Counted from the stretch's first letter, positions 1 through 13,806 are shown. The stretch: 64,000 nt of DNA from Bugulina stolonifera (GCA_935421135.1 OW285192.1:3949501-4013500); one strand, 5' to 3'. Made by a program: numbers and translations. Notes: a model not told the origin generated them from the sequence alone.

Positions 1-3000
1 TACCCCTCTTACTAAGTATACGATGAATGAATATAGTGATGACAGCAGCGACTAGAGCTAAGGCTAAGCTAACAAAGAAACTAGCACTTGGTGTGTGTTC
101 CTCAGTATACTTCCATAGCAGGTAGTTGTACAGTGCTGCAAATATATTTTAATAATTCTATCAAATGTGCAGCATTTATACAGCATGTAAATTCAAACAA
201 TGTGACCTATAATGTATACTACATAGATTATACAGTATACTGCAGAGTACATGTATATACATTCACTAACACAATTTATACATATTACACAGCGTATACA
301 GTATATACTACACAACGTATACAGTATAAACTACACAACATATACAGTATATATTACACAACACACATACCGGATGTAAGCAGTTGTAATATCCCATCAG
401 ACCCGCTTATAAAGGCAAAGAGCTTGCTCTGGTCAGTTGAACTGACCAGTTGAGCAGCTATTGACCTCAGGCTAGCTGGTCCAGTGACCTTCAACATACC
501 AGCCATCGGGCTGGACCACCACAGGAACTGAAACGCCTGTAATCACAGTAAATACAGCTAAACAGTTGTGCATATCCCTGATAATAGCATGCATGGTACA
601 ATGTGAATGGTAATGACTATCCAATAACCAGAGTTGTCTCCACTCTATAAGGTTATCGTGCCAACTGTACCCAACCACTACAGATACAATGCTACAGACC
701 ACTACAGATACAATGCTACAGACCACTACAGATACAATGCTACAGACCACTACAGATACAATGCTACAGACCACTACAGATGCAATGCTACAGACCACTA
801 CAGATACAATACTACAGGTCATAGGATATTGAGCAGATGTGGACGGTGGGGGGGGCAACTCCTCAATAGCGTAGAGTACATGTAGGTAGAGACGATTATC
901 TATCTACAATGTATTTAGTGTAACAGTTGAATTATCCCTTGACACAAGCTAGGGATAACTATTCGTGTACATGTATACATACATGTATATATAGCATTGC
1001 GTAGGATATGAGGCTATATGATACGATAGGACCTCTACCAACCAGGGAGTATCTCTTGTAGTACTTACCACAGAGTCACCTGGGAAGAACCCACTGATGC
1101 CAATGAATAACAACTCTAGACAGGCGGAGAGCAGACCAATGATGGCGAGTACTGCATCAGATATATTGAGCCTCCTTTTGAATATGAAGACAGCCAACGC
1201 ACCAATAACTGACTGCGCTATAGCCCCATACCCTAAAATTTACAGATACAATAGACGAGTCATTATAGTACTCAGCGATACACAACAAACAAGGTTATAT
1301 TTGCTAAAAGACTGGCAATTGGCCAAACACCATAATATTGTATAATACTTTCCTTCTATTTGACCAGAATCCACTACTTGTATATAAATGATAATCAACC
1401 TACAGTTCAGCATCATATTATAATGCAACAAGTGGCTGTTGGTTCAGTAGCATACACTGACAATTAGAGGATTGGTCAGTGTCTCTGATCATAGCAACAG
1501 GTGATATATATGATCATGCTGTGAGCTACACTCTACCACCACCCCACAATACTGCATATTATATATTATACATGATTGTTGTACACTGTATACAACATGC
1601 ATATAAAGGTAGTACGTACTGTCTACACGTACCTGCATAGTACCCATACACTGATCTCTACACATACCTGCATAGTACCCATACACCGATCTGTCTAGTC
1701 CCATTCTCTGGGTGTAGTAAAACAGAACGTCAAACTCTCCTAGCCCAGTGACCCATGTGAACCATATCGCTACAAGTGTTAGCTGCAGAACACCAGGGAA
1801 ACCTTGAAACACTGTAGATAACACTTTACCGATGCTACAAATAGAGTGGAATACAGTTACAAAGTTATCTATTAGTGCACATGGGTGTCTTACTGAAGAA
1901 GGATAACTGTTGAATGTAAACAACATCAAAAACAACTCAGTAGGCTGTATGTAACTCATAGCTGGCCATCAACATGTTGTCAATGTCAATCATTGACAAT
2001 CATTAATCTAATTCTAAAGGCTGAACTAAACCAGGGTGAGTTAACCAATAACTAGCATATCTCCATACAATATAGAACACCAGACCACACTACATTCCTA
2101 ACTAATAGAATCATTGTACTAATAATGTTATGACAGTTCCTTGCAACCAAAAAACACTGGTACTCTGTATACATGCATGGTCATCATTAAGTATCGTTTA
2201 TGGACATGTATGGGTCTTTTTTTTCCACTCATTCCAAGTTATTTGTTCATCGAATGTTTTCACTGGTGATAATCAAAGATACAATCAACTTACTTCAATG
2301 AAGCTAGTACTGTGGTGTTTGCCACAGTATCAGCGTACTGGTTCTGCTGACTTGGTGAGGGAACATTCCAGAATCTTATGATAATGTAGATAATAGAAAG
2401 GACACTAAGACCAATGACGACAGCAAACGTTCTCTCCCATCCGAGTATTGGATCTGTAAATGTAAAATATACGAACATAACAAGAGTGACATAACTGATA
2501 CATGTACAACTAACACGCTACACAGACAAGTCTACATACCAAGTAAATAAGGCAAGGGCACACATTTATGCATAGTTCTATAGAATATCTAGTTATGGGT
2601 TAGTAAAATTGAGCAATTTTTTTTCTGAGAAATTTGAACAGCTTAGAACTATATAAATGGCTTTCAAGAGATCAACTCTACATGCTGTGCTAACAGTTTA
2701 CTAGCTTAGGGCAGAAAAACCTATCATTCAGGGAATAGAATATTCTAGTTACCGAACCATCTAGTGACAGCCTCCGATTACTTACCGTCAGGTATATTAA
2801 CTAGACTACCGACACTAAAAGAGCCAACGGCGGTCCCTATACCCATCACCGCTTGCAACACAACTATACGCACAGTACGGTACTCTTCACTGCTTGTCGT
2901 AGACAGGTGGCTAAATATAAAATAGATAAATATATTAGCTAGAAAAAAACTACAACACAACATTTACCTCAAAGCTGTTCTTGATCAGTTGAGCCAAGAG

Positions 3001-4680
3001 TGAAATATAACTAGCCAATGAAACTGACTAGCAAGGCGCTACATATATGAATTTCTACTTTGAAGTTGCCCTCTCCACTTGTTGAGAGCAGAAGTTTGAT
3101 CACAACTTACAGATTTGGTGGCTTTACCTGAAAGAAGCCATAATAGCAGACGCAAAGCCACCACTAGCACCAGTAATGAAAGCACCAATCAGCATATAGT
3201 TTACATGTAACATCTCATAGCTCGCCATCAACAGGTAGTATGAACAGCCTAAAACACAGAGCCACATTGATATCTAGAACGTGAAGGCTCTATGTACATT
3301 ATGGCTGTCTATACCGATCGGACTAATGAATAACAATGAGTTACAGACTTTAGTTACAGCGGATGATATAGTACTAACAGTAAAAATCATCACTGGTAGG
3401 CAAAGGATGCGAATCGAATAGCTAGCATGATAGTTAACTGTTCACTATCGACCTTGGCATATAGCATCGAAACCAACTTAAAGGTGAGACCTAAATATTC
3501 ATAGATGAAGGCTGACAGTGGAGAATTTCTCTCCCACTTTCTTATAGAATAATTAATAGCAAATCCAAAGTTTGCCATAATGTGAGACTAACTGGTTGGT
3601 GGCAAACCATACACAGATAAGCAATAACACAGACATACCTAATGCTTGGCCTAGAAAAGGCAAAGCTAAAGGAAGTCTCCTGCCGTTTCTGTCTCCATAC
3701 ATTCCAAGTAGTAAAGTGACGATAGTTGAGGGAATGGTAAAGGCTATAGTCTGATAGAACATATACATGGAGCCACCCTGTGACACCACATTCTCCTCTT
3801 CGGTGTTGTTAGCAGTTATCTTGGCGTTTACCAAATCTGTGCAGAGATCAGCGCTGTAGTTGTGCAACGTTCTACAAACCTGAAAAATAAATCAATAAGA
3901 TGAGCTGCCTAACCGATAGAGCAGCCTGTTGCCAAGAAAGCAAATTTATAAGTTTATAGCCCAAAAGTATTTTCAGCCTGTGCTTCATCGCACACCATTC
4001 AAGTGGTTGAAATATTCTCCACTTTCCTCTGCTCACACCTAACATAGTATTGGTAGACAACAACACTACGCAGCATAGTGTGGCTCACGCGAATGTACAT
4101 AAGAAAACCATAGCTGATGTTTAGTAGTATAGCTAGTGGAAAGATGACTAAAAGGTCATAGTAAAATTTAATGAGTGACGTGTAAATCATCCCAGCCATA
4201 GCAGTGATGCCAGCAACCTAACTATTATATAGACTTATACGATACTGACTATGTATTAGAAAGGCATTTCGCATAAGAGGGTAGATATCCGTCCCTTATA
4301 GGCCTACAGTAGGCCTACAGACTGTCTATAGTGTAGGCCTATCTTATACATGTGGAGTACAGTCTATAGTGTACCTTATACATGTAGAGTACAGTCTATA
4401 GAATACCTTATACATGTAGTGTACAGTCTATAGTATACCTTATACATGTAGAGTACAGTCTATAGAATACCTTATACATGTAGTGTACAGTCTATAGAAT
4501 ACCTTATACATGTAGAGTACAGTCTATGATATACCTTATACATGTAGAGTACAGTCTATGATATACCTTATACATATAGAGACTACTTTGTGCTGGTATC
4601 AGATAGTAGAGACATATCATGTAGACCATCATCACTGGCTCCACATACACCCTGGAGAGTAGTCTCGTGCACAACGTCAT
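1..4680 (-). CDS. SLC46-type major facilitator transporter (partial at the C-terminus)
   Basis: Twelve-helix transporter of the SLC46 family (proton-coupled folate transporter and relatives), expected in plasma or lysosomal membrane; the substrate is not readable. Coding exons on the minus strand: 4567-4680, 3639-3879, 3128-3248, 2786-2910, 2294-2453, 1668-1834, 1069-1232, 371-527 and 1-135, continuing off the left edge. Phases join without a break for 461 codons. Family marks: N-terminal VYVEPVMMVYM; an extracellular loop with NYS and NNT glycosylation sites (about residues 45 and 62); the MFS loop GDRNGRR at about 100-106; LPFLGQALG; GIGTAVGSFSVG; GEFDVL; GPASLRSIAAQLV; and the last helix starting PSASFF. 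The start is the ATG just before VEP, where the family begins. Odd: a 7-unit minisatellite abuts the exon 1 donor, and the end of the GYYAG exon is duplicated with its donor. The family call is secure; the exact paralogue is not. Confidence 0.9.
675..818. repeat. 24-bp minisatellite, six copies
   Basis: Unit CCACTACAGATACAATGCTA plus CAGA, repeated six times with few changes, in the intron of the SLC46 gene between its exons at 1069-1232 and 371-527. Unlike several other arrays here it sits away from the donor. Open frames on either strand through it are by-products of the repeat. Confidence 0.95.
1633..1702 (-). repeat. Two-copy 35-bp duplication of an exon end with its splice donor
   Basis: On the minus strand the last 35 bases of the SLC46 exon ending at 1668 (coding VYGYYAG) recur as the first 35 bases of the intron. 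Two donors result: TATGCAG|GTATGTG after 1668 and TATGCAG|GTACGTG after 1633. Use of the second donor would add 35 nt and shift the frame, so the first is taken as the functional site. Confidence 0.9.
4343..4566 (-). repeat. 32-bp minisatellite, seven units, abutting the SLC46 exon 1 donor
   Basis: Exactly seven 32-bp units fill 4343-4566, and the next base, 4567, is the last base of SLC46 exon 1. On the minus strand each unit ends CTCTACATGTATAAG before GTAT, and the exon itself ends CTCTATATGTATAAG before GTATAT. Each unit is therefore a copy of the exon's last bases plus a potential donor. Confidence 0.95.
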
Positions 4681-7228
4681 GCTGGATGCACGGAAATTAC
4701 TACCTGGAAATGCAGACTGGGTGTCCTAAAATATAGCATGTTGTCAAAGTTCACTAGGAAGAGAACTGTATATTCTAGTAAAATACATGTACATAAAATT
4801 ATACATTCAAACAAGGCAACCCATAAGAGACTGTGAGATGCTAACAGAGATAATGGACCTTGCAGTTACCAGATAAGTCATTGCAGTGGCCACTAAGTTT
4901 TTTCACCGAACTATAATAAGGGGCCCTAACCATCGTGTTTACTGTTTAAAATGACAACAGTACTATTATGACAAGCATCTAGTATAGAAAGCAGGCCAAG
5001 TCTTATAATAATCACACTAATCGTGCCAAACACTATTGTCTAGATAGTGATGCCACGATATAAACAACCATTATGCCCATCTTCAACCTTTTAGCCTATA
5101 TGTTGCATATCTGTCAAATATCACATAGTTGGCTATATTATGCAGACGAGCCTCCTAAGGCCATGTGACATCTTCCGTATCGGCAGTGATTCCCCCTAAG
5201 CACAGGGCTCAAGATTATTATCAGACATTTTCAGAATTGACTGCACTTTCATTGTGCTAGATGGCAGCCACTTGTAGGCCTACTAGCTGGCAAAATTGCG
5301 GTAAATTTTGCCGCTCCATTATTAAATCCGGAGAGGCATGCCGAGATTAGAGGGAGGGATAGGCCTAATCAAATCCCATGATAATCTTGCAAAATCTTTG
5401 TATGCTATGCAGTAGACTCAACTTGTAATAATTCAATAATATTAATAATTAAATAGGACCCAACTATTAGGCTATTTATTTCAATTATTTCAGCATTTGT
5501 CTAGATAATTATTTGAAAACAATATTATATATTTATTCCTTAGGTATTGTTTCTCTATTTAAGATTCCATTAATTGTTATGTGAATTCTAACAGTAATCC
5601 AGAACAAAAAGTTCTGTGAACCAAGATACATCTATAGTTAATAGTTCATATACATGTATAATGTATAGCCTACTCATACAAAACTTCATTCTTATTTCAG
5701 AGTTCTATTAGAATTAAAGGAGAATATTAGAAAAGAAACGGCTCTACAATCACAATGCATATATTAATAATTATATAACAAATATTAAAATTAATAGCCC
5801 TATAGTAATAGCAAGTATAGTAAAGTACAGTATTATATCAATTTTGAATTTACATTATGATTATATTTTTCATTGACATTTTTCTATGTAGAGCCTATAC
5901 TAATATTATATTATTAAAGAACAGCAAAACATACTCTTCATGTTTTAAATTTAAAATTAGAATACAAATATGAAGTAGAATATAATTATAATTATAATAA
6001 TAGTTATTGTTCTATAATAGTTAGTCAAGAGATAAAAAAATTAGATTGAAAGAAGTCTGAATTATTTTAATTGAGTTGATTCAATGATTGATTTTCCTCT
6101 GACTGGACGCGTGTGCAAGGTTTGTACTCATGTTTGGTGGTATCACTAGAGCAAGGAAATCAGGCAGCAGCAGCAACACCATCCAACTAACATAAAACTC
6201 ATACCATTAGGACTATCACTATGATCGCATTATTATTTTATATATACATGTATATCGCTAGACGCTATTAGCTAAGCAAGGCTTGTTACAAGCACGGCTA
6301 TGCTTGCGCTCTGCTGTAGAGGGTAAGCATAGCTACAAGGATATAAATATAAGTAGCTTTGTAAATGCTATTGCAAAAAATGAGGTTATGTCTACAGCTA
6401 TAAAGACAAAAGCAATAGCTTTCTAAATAATATCACAAAGCATGCGGCTATGATTGATTGATGATCTGATGGAGATAATGGACTTTCACATGATCAAGGA
6501 GTTCAGCTGTTGTAGCATTGACAATCTGTTGAGTTGTCCTCTCCCGACTTCTCTTTGGCTCACACTATAGAGTTACGTACATACAAAGGAAGACAACTCT
6601 ATGGGTTACACAGTCGTAAGAAAGTCTATAGAAATGTGCAACATAAACAAACGTCTCATTGGCCAGCTGCAGCAAGAGTGAATTTTCATTGGGTAACCCG
6701 CAGTCAGCGAGTCTTGCACTATCTTCATATTTTCTATTTCCGACACCGTTTTCTTCAATTTTTTATTTCAGACGAGACGCTATCTTTGTGAGGTATCTGG
6801 TTTATATAATTATCACTAATCAGTTCACCTACATGATTATGAAATTTGCATATGCTGTAGACATGTGCTACTGTCTAAATTTTGAGTTCTGCAGAGCTAT
6901 TCCATTTAGCATTATGAAAATATATTTCTATTTTTATGTCTAATCTTATAAAATCTAAATCTAAATAAATCATAATAAATTAGACATAAAAATGGAGATA
7001 AGTTTTCACATGCAAAATAAAATAGCTCTGCAGAAATCAAAATTCAGACAGTAGCAAATGTCTACAGCATATGCAAATTAATTAGTGGATATATATCTTT
7101 TATTAGATTGAATCTAGTAAAATATTTATCCACCAATAATTTTGGTTTTTTTAATAATTTAGCCTATTATAGTTTTAAATTTAATAGTCATTTTAAACTA
7201 ATTTATGTATACATGTAGGGTGGTTAAT
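4681..7228. other. Gap between the divergent SLC46 and ANKRD39 genes
   Basis: No convincing coding sequence. The two genes point away from each other, so both promoters should lie here. About 5420-6060 is very AT-rich. A hairpin element occupies the right end (about 6838-7087) and a short palindrome lies at 6531-6600. I could not place a TATA box or initiator with confidence. Confidence 0.6.
6838..7087. mobile_element. Long-hairpin MITE-like element
   Basis: Arms of about 80 bp face each other with roughly 85% match by eye: the left arm holds TGCATATGCTGTAGACAT and the right arm ATGTCTACAGCATATGCA, each continuing to CTGCAGAGCTAT or its complement. The AT-rich loop of about 80 bp also contains short complementary pieces. 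No open frame of note and no clear target-site duplication, so the exact ends are uncertain. Confidence 0.75.
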
Positions 7229-9643
7229 ATGGGCACTCATTGCTCTGGAAACTCTTGTGCCCACTCTTCTGGTTCAGCTTATCACCAAACAATAGATGAA
7301 CTAGAATTTGAGAGAGGTATATGGACAGCTGCCATCGATGGAAATCTACAGAAAATGCAGTCTATAATTAACAGAGATGCGTGCAATGTGAATAAACAGG
7401 ACAATAATGGCTACACTGCACTGGTATATTTCATTAACTGTATTATAAGTAGTTGGTTCTTTTACTTAGGCCTAATATTCAAGTCAAGTAATCTGTTGCT
7501 CTGATTACTAGTTTCACTCTCCCACAGATATAGGCAGGCTTTGTAACTCACAGCTATTCTTCAGGAGGCCCATTAGTCATCGAGTCCAAATCTCTTAGCC
7601 AATAATGCCTTCTCAGTTCTGATGAAACAATAGGTGTCTTCGCGACCTAAATTTTAATTTGAGAAAATATTTTTCAGCACACATCCGTTACAGAGTCACG
7701 AACACACAGAAGGAAAATCCTCATTTTCGCGCGAAGAAATTCGGTGTACCGATAAGTGAGGGATGGTTTCGTCCGGCCAAGCAAAATTCTAGGCCAATAG
7801 CCTTTCTGGCCTAGGTCAGACGACCATCTTGTGGTTTTCATTTGCGACCCGGGTCTGTCCAAGAGGTCGCGAAGACACCAAATGCCCTAAGTGACAAAAT
7901 TTCTAAAGCTGACTTTTTTAGATTGTCTAACAAGCATTAAACATGAGAATGTTAATAAATAATTAGAATTTTTTCTTATTTTGCTATTTTTTATTTGGCA
8001 AACTACCGTAACTACAACACTAATGTTTTTGCTAAAGGTAAAATGCCCTATGTGACTTGTAGTCTCTGTACTGTCCAGGTTCTGCTTTTTTCCCGATCGC
8101 AGTTTTTTTCCCAGCTACCCCTTAGGTAATCACCCCTTTGCCTTCCAACTGGGTTCTGCACCTCGATTAGCCATGCTATTGTGCATAGAGAGCCCTCATC
8201 ATATTTTTGCATAATTCCTCTCTTAATGATTGATTAATGATGAAAAGATACAATCTAATCAAATAAATAATAGGTCAGTTATGAAATGATATGAACTAAT
8301 TGAGTATGTTGGCAGAATGCTAGTCAATAACATCAAGAAAATGGGCTTGGTTATGGTTGGAGGGAACTTTAAAAACATGTTGGAAGGTTGCCCAATAAAA
8401 AATGTATAACAGCCACCTACTGAAAATAATGCAAAGTGCACATAGGGCATGTTTCCATGAGGGGGCAGAATAGATAGCATGACCTACTAGTTTTTAGCCA
8501 ATAAGTAGCATGACCTACTTGCCCTTCACCAATAGGTCACGGGATTTAAAGCTGCAATGGCTTTTCACATGAGTAAACAGTAACAGTGTATACTGTGGTT
8601 TATAGTTCATGTGGGGGTGTTAATTCTAAAGGATATAATAACTAATTATATCTTATAGGCCTAACAATTCTTTTAAGTGTTTATCATTGCCCACTATTTA
8701 GTTCCGAATATAGTAAATCCATATCATAGTTCAGCATGATTAAGAAGTCCTTGTAATACTACATTGTATGTATAAACTGTATATAGGCATATGTGTAGTT
8801 ATTCTCATGCATTGCAGTATTTTACTAGCTTAAAGTATCAGACAGGAGATATGAATAGGCTGGGTGTTATCTCCTCATGTACCATATTTTAGCACTATGC
8901 TGCCAGAGCTGGTCATACAGAGGCGTGTAAGCTGTTGATATCTAGCGGGGCAGACATTAACGCCAATTTGAGAAGTGGCGACACAGCGTTACATCGTGCG
9001 AGTTATAAGGGAAGAAATGACGTGGTAGAGCTGCTGATATCACATCGTGCTGAGGCTTTGCAGGGAGCTGATGGACAGACTCCTCTGCACAAGGTAGGAT
9101 TCTGAGCTATAAAATATTTAAGATCGTTTACAGTTTCAGGATGTTAACTATTATAGAAGTGTGCCGTCCACTTTCAGTATCATACAACAGTGTGATATTT
9201 AGTATGAATCTGGAGGCTGTTATTCCTATTATACTCATTGGCTGTTGATTGCTGCTTACAGTCGTCTGAGGTCGTGATAACTCCAACACTTGTGACCAGA
9301 TTCTATGGTGCTGGCGTAAAATTACCTATGATATAATCAATATAGTTCTTATTACCGAAGCCTGTTCTATCATAATTCTAATGTCTGTTAGGTCACTATT
9401 CACTGTTCTATCCCTGCAGTAGTCTGGGTTTTGGTTTTGATAATCAGAATACGCTTGTGCCATGACTAAATTAATATTGTATTGCAGGCAGTAGAGCAGA
9501 AGCATTTCCAAGTATCTAAGCTACTTGTTGAGAGTTATCCCCACCTCACATCTGTACAAGACAATAAACATAGAAAACCAAGTGACCTATATAATACTGG
9601 TGGTGAGAACAGTGATTGGGAAATGCTACTATCAACTGGGTGA
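7229..9643 (+). CDS. ANKRD39: Ankyrin repeat domain protein 39
   Basis: Small ankyrin-repeat protein; the cellular role in this family is poorly known. Exons 7229-7423, 8893-9093 and 9488-9643 (TGA at 9641-9643) join in phase 0 to 183 residues, the length I know for the vertebrate protein. The signature segment QTIDELEFERGIWTAAIDG lies near residue 25, followed by ankyrin repeats (NGYTALHYAARAGHTEACKLL, then GDTALHRASYKGRNDVVELL, then GQTPLHKAVEQKHFQVSKLL) and a short tail ending LLSTG. The N-terminus has closely spaced Cys and His residues (CSGNSCAHSSG), as in relatives. I chose the ATG at 7229; an in-frame ATG at 7205 would add eight residues. A candidate polyadenylation signal AATAAA lies at 10090-10095. 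It is the only confident plus-strand gene and is divergent from the SLC46 gene, with a 2.5-kb gap between them. Confidence 0.95.
7633..7879. mobile_element. Short DNA transposon with perfect 16-bp inverted ends
   Basis: Begins GGTGTCTTCGCGACCT at 7633 and ends with the exact complement AGGTCGCGAAGACACC at 7864-7879. The 247-bp interior is unusually rich in CG dinucleotides for this window and has no transposase. It lies in the first intron of ANKRD39. The target duplication is unclear (TA or an A-rich triplet), so the superfamily is not assigned. Confidence 0.85.
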
Positions 9644-10462
9644 CAATGAAATGCCTAAGTGCTTGGATCTAAGTCTGTGGGGTTAGGGGAGGATGGTTGG
9701 TTGTCCCATACCGATGTGTAGGCCAATAGGAATCAATGCAGCTAATGTTACATATTGTATGAATACATGTTCTTTATGTACATGTATAATGAAAACGTGA
9801 AATGAGATACCCGCTATTTATTTGTCATACATAGGCATAGAGATGTTAGACATAGATATGCATTTATATCAGTTGTATCTATTCAGCAACAACGGGACAT
9901 ACATGTATACTGTACAATCATTTGCTTTATGTAACTTTGTCTTTTATTTTTAGCTCTATAATATTTATATCTGTGTCTATGTACATTGTACATACATCAT
10001 GTATTTACTTGTCTAAGTGCAACTGTATGCACAATCATAGATCCTACTCATATTACTAATGTAATATTTGTATGGAACTGCATGTAACTAATAAAATCAT
10101 ATGAGTCAAAGAATCATACTTCATTTCCTGTTTACAACCTGTGGTACTTTTTATATGTAAAGCTATGAGCAGATAAATCTCGCTGATAGTCCATCATGCT
10201 ACACTGCCTTTATTGACCCTAATAAGAAATTGTCCTTTCTCAGTGCTTTGCTCAAAAGTTGGGAGAGGACAACTTCTTATTGTGTTCATGATGGCACTAC
10301 CTCCTTATACTTAGTCATACAGTATTATATCAATTTAGTCTGTGATATTGCTGTGTTCAGTCATGTAGCTGGGTCTAGCTGCAGCCATGGCACCACATAT
10401 GCCAGGAGAGCCCTCCAAAACTCGGGCAAACTTATAATGTAAGTCATGTCCTGGTCTCTTAG

Positions 10463-10640
10463 AGGATCCCTGTCACTAATTCCCCTGGTCAGCAAAATGT
10501 AGTTTTATGTAAAAATGAATGCTGGAGCAAAGTTATATATTTCGGAGTTGTGCTCTCAACATGTTTTCATTTCTCATGATGCAACACACTATGCACTATG
10601 TGCTGCCCAGGGACAAATTTTTCTATGACCTTAGTGATGC
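10463..10640 (+). mobile_element. Terminal fragment of a TTAA-type DNA transposon
   Basis: Starts AGGATCCCTGTCACTAATT after TTAG (a decayed TTAA) and matches, in the opposite orientation, the right end of the element at 51477-56349 over about 160 bp, including GAGTTGTGCTCTCAACATG and the CTATGTGCTGCCC block. A partner end was not found nearby. Confidence 0.65.
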
Positions 10641-13600
10641 ATGGGTTCTACCTCTACTACTAAAGAGTAGTGACTGGCATCAGCTGGTGTAACAGAGTGC
10701 AGTACTGTACTAAGTAGCCTGTAGACATGACACTGTGTTAATAGTATAAATAATACATGGGCCCTACTGATAAAATATGTAGTACACAAGGCAGTAGTGC
10801 TGTTATTCTGTCTGAACCTAGTAAATCCCAGTTTACAGTCCGAGTAGCCTGGAGACTGAAATGAAAATCTACCTTTTAGGGGAGAGAACTTACGGTTCTA
10901 AATAGATATGGGCTGCATATACATATACATGTAGTATATCAGGTAAAGCAAGCTATGCTACAAGCAACTGCACAGAGTACAAAAATGGAGCTCATTTTAA
11001 ACCAGTTTTTACTTGCCTCCTGAACGAAGGTTGACTCTGGGTGGATTTACACCGTATATGGTCCTATAAAGACCTCAGTGGAGTATAAAACAGCATCTAA
11101 CATGAGACAGCTTCCAGTTAGAGTATAAGCACAATTTAGTAAGAAAGGTACTATTCAAATGAAAGTAGCATACATGTACATCAGTCTTGTGGACAATTAG
11201 TGAGTAGTTTGAAACAGTCATTTAGTCGGATCGTCTACATTGCGTAAAATGCATATGCATGTACATATATGTAAATGGTAACTTCATCAAGGATAGGTCA
11301 GACGGTCTATGTGTTATTCCATTTTATGATAACGGTCTACCTGTGAGCATGAACATCTGCCGAATGAATAGGTCAAGGACATGCAGGTAGCAGGGCACAG
11401 CAATACTACACATTGATGCATCGCTATATAATAATATTCGTATATCATTAATAGTTGATAGGTAATGTTTATGGTATAGACTCAACCCCGAGATTTCTGC
11501 AGTGATGTACGTACTGTAGAACTAAAAAAGTTGCTGATGGATTGAACAAACCTGTCAGTTGCTTTCTCATTAATATCAGATGTTTATATACATGTATATG
11601 TAATCTCCAAGCAAGGTACACCCACCTATTTAGTTAGAAATTGTCCTCTCTCAATTTCTCTGGAAACAATTGAAAAGAAAAGACACTGAGGGAGGACAAC
11701 TTCCAATTGCATGTATGATCAACAGCTTATGAGTGCCCTTGGCGTAAACACCCTTATCCTGAATGGATCCTAGTCAATGATTTTGATCATATGATTATAA
11801 CATGGTGATTATACCGAAATCAGATGCACATTGTATGAATGAATTGAAGATAGACACTTTCATGTAACACACATGAATATGGTGACTTGTGTAAGACCTG
11901 TAAATATACAGTAATTATGTAGTGTGTCAGCCTGTAAATATACAGTAAATATGTAGTGTGTCAGGCTCGTAAATATAAGTAATAGCAGCCTTCTGCTTTC
12001 TGAACACTGCATTGCATACGTACATTAGTGTGGCTATAGACTTGTCCCCTCTTAAATAGTGAGAGGACAACTTCAAATAATTTTCACTAACTTATGATGT
12101 ATGCTCGCAATAGTGTCATCACATGGTTTTACCTCTGTACACAAGTAGTCTGTGGGTACTAGACAAGTACATTATCAGTATACAAACTATCTAGCACCTC
12201 CCCGAAGGGTACAAACACTGTACCAATAGCTGTTTCATAGACACCATATACACATACTTGCCAAGGAGCAATAGCAAGAAATCTGGTCTCGTCTGCTTAA
12301 AATCTCTGGACAAGTATCAGAATCACTGGACACTGTTTGGGTGTACATAATTTAAATAAAAGTTATCTGTAAAAGGCATCAAATTATCTATTTTAGTGTT
12401 ATCAGTAGCTTTTAAAATATTTTCTTCAATGTATAAATGGCTTACCTTAGTTTATATCTCTTGCTCTAAGAGGATTGGTAACATTTTGACCATGTGGTAT
12501 AAAGTCAGGACGGCTGAAAAATTAGTAGGGACCAGCGCAAAAACCAGGGGGTGCCTTGATAAAATGTGTACACTTGGAAAGTATGCATACATGTACATGT
12601 ACATATACATGTACTTCCTACTCCACATGTAATGTAAAGTGAGCTTTCGGAACTTTTTGCTTTAGATCCTTCCACTGCGGCTTCAGTTGCTTCAGAAACA
12701 CCACAACAATGTGGCAATTTGGTACTTCCTTGTCTGGTATGGAATAAGTTCACTCTAATATCCTGAATCTTGTTATGTATATGTACATAGTATTTATACT
12801 TATCTATCTATATTTATATAGATCAATATGCCAAAGTTTGTTGCAACCTTCTCCTCAAAGTTTGTTTTTTAAATATTTGAAGATTTATCAATATATTTTA
12901 AGATAATCAGAGTTTTTGAAACAGCGCATTGTAGAAATCAATGAAGGAGCTGGGAATGTAGACTAGTTATTTAGTTGGCTAATTTGCTAAGTATTTACAT
13001 GGCAGACCAGACTTGGGTACAACCTGTACATGTACATGGTGTCAATGTCATACAAATTTATCTCTGTAGCAATACCTAGGTATATACATGTAGTTAGAAG
13101 CCATATATATAATTTATATATTGTTATTTATAATAGCATGAGTGTAAGCAAAAACATCAAAAAAATTAAATTAAATAACATTTCATTTTGACAGTTTTAG
13201 CAGTGAATGTTAAGGAAATAGGTTACCAAAATAGTTTTCTGTTACCTGTTGTTGTCTGTCAACATGTCATTATCTAAAGCTGTACAGTACTGGTCCACTC
13301 TGAGGTAGGTGCAATGTTATCGGGTTTACACATAGCCTGAGCACCTCTTTAAAATTCCTGATGAAGGAGCTGTCTTATCCAATACATACGATGTCACCAA
13401 TAACCTACTTGTCCCAACCAAGAGCAGAAAAAGAGCTAAGGCTAAGTATTTAGTATGTAATATTGCACCTACAGTACAAGTAACTGCTTACTCTGTTGCT
13501 ACTCAGGTGGACTCTAAAGCTGGGGGTTAGCTTGTCCATATGATATTGTAATGTTTGTATGGTCGAGGGACGACCTACTAGCACAAGTGAAGAGCCTATG

Positions 13601-13806
13601 AGTGGTGCTAGGCCTTCTGCATTACATGAAGATCGACAGGTACTTGTAGTTATAAAGTTAACTAAGACGACCCATGTGATCCCGAGGCTATGCCTATTGC
13701 TATACTTGAGAAAGAGTATGTTCCGTCCTAGTAGGTTGTTTGGGCATCAAAGTCAAAGACTTTATCAACTGGAACTAACCTTAGCAACGAGAGAAGACTC
13801 TGTATG

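Noticed and set aside
472..885. Open frames of 83-128 codons on both strands over the 24-bp array
   Set aside because: They exist only because the unit length is a multiple of three; the SLC46 exon at 371-527 uses a different frame.
1668..1782. SLC46 sixth exon starting at the 1784-1783 acceptor
   Set aside because: Joined to the previous exon's phase it gives an immediate stop; the acceptor at 1836-1835 gives a continuous frame with family similarity.
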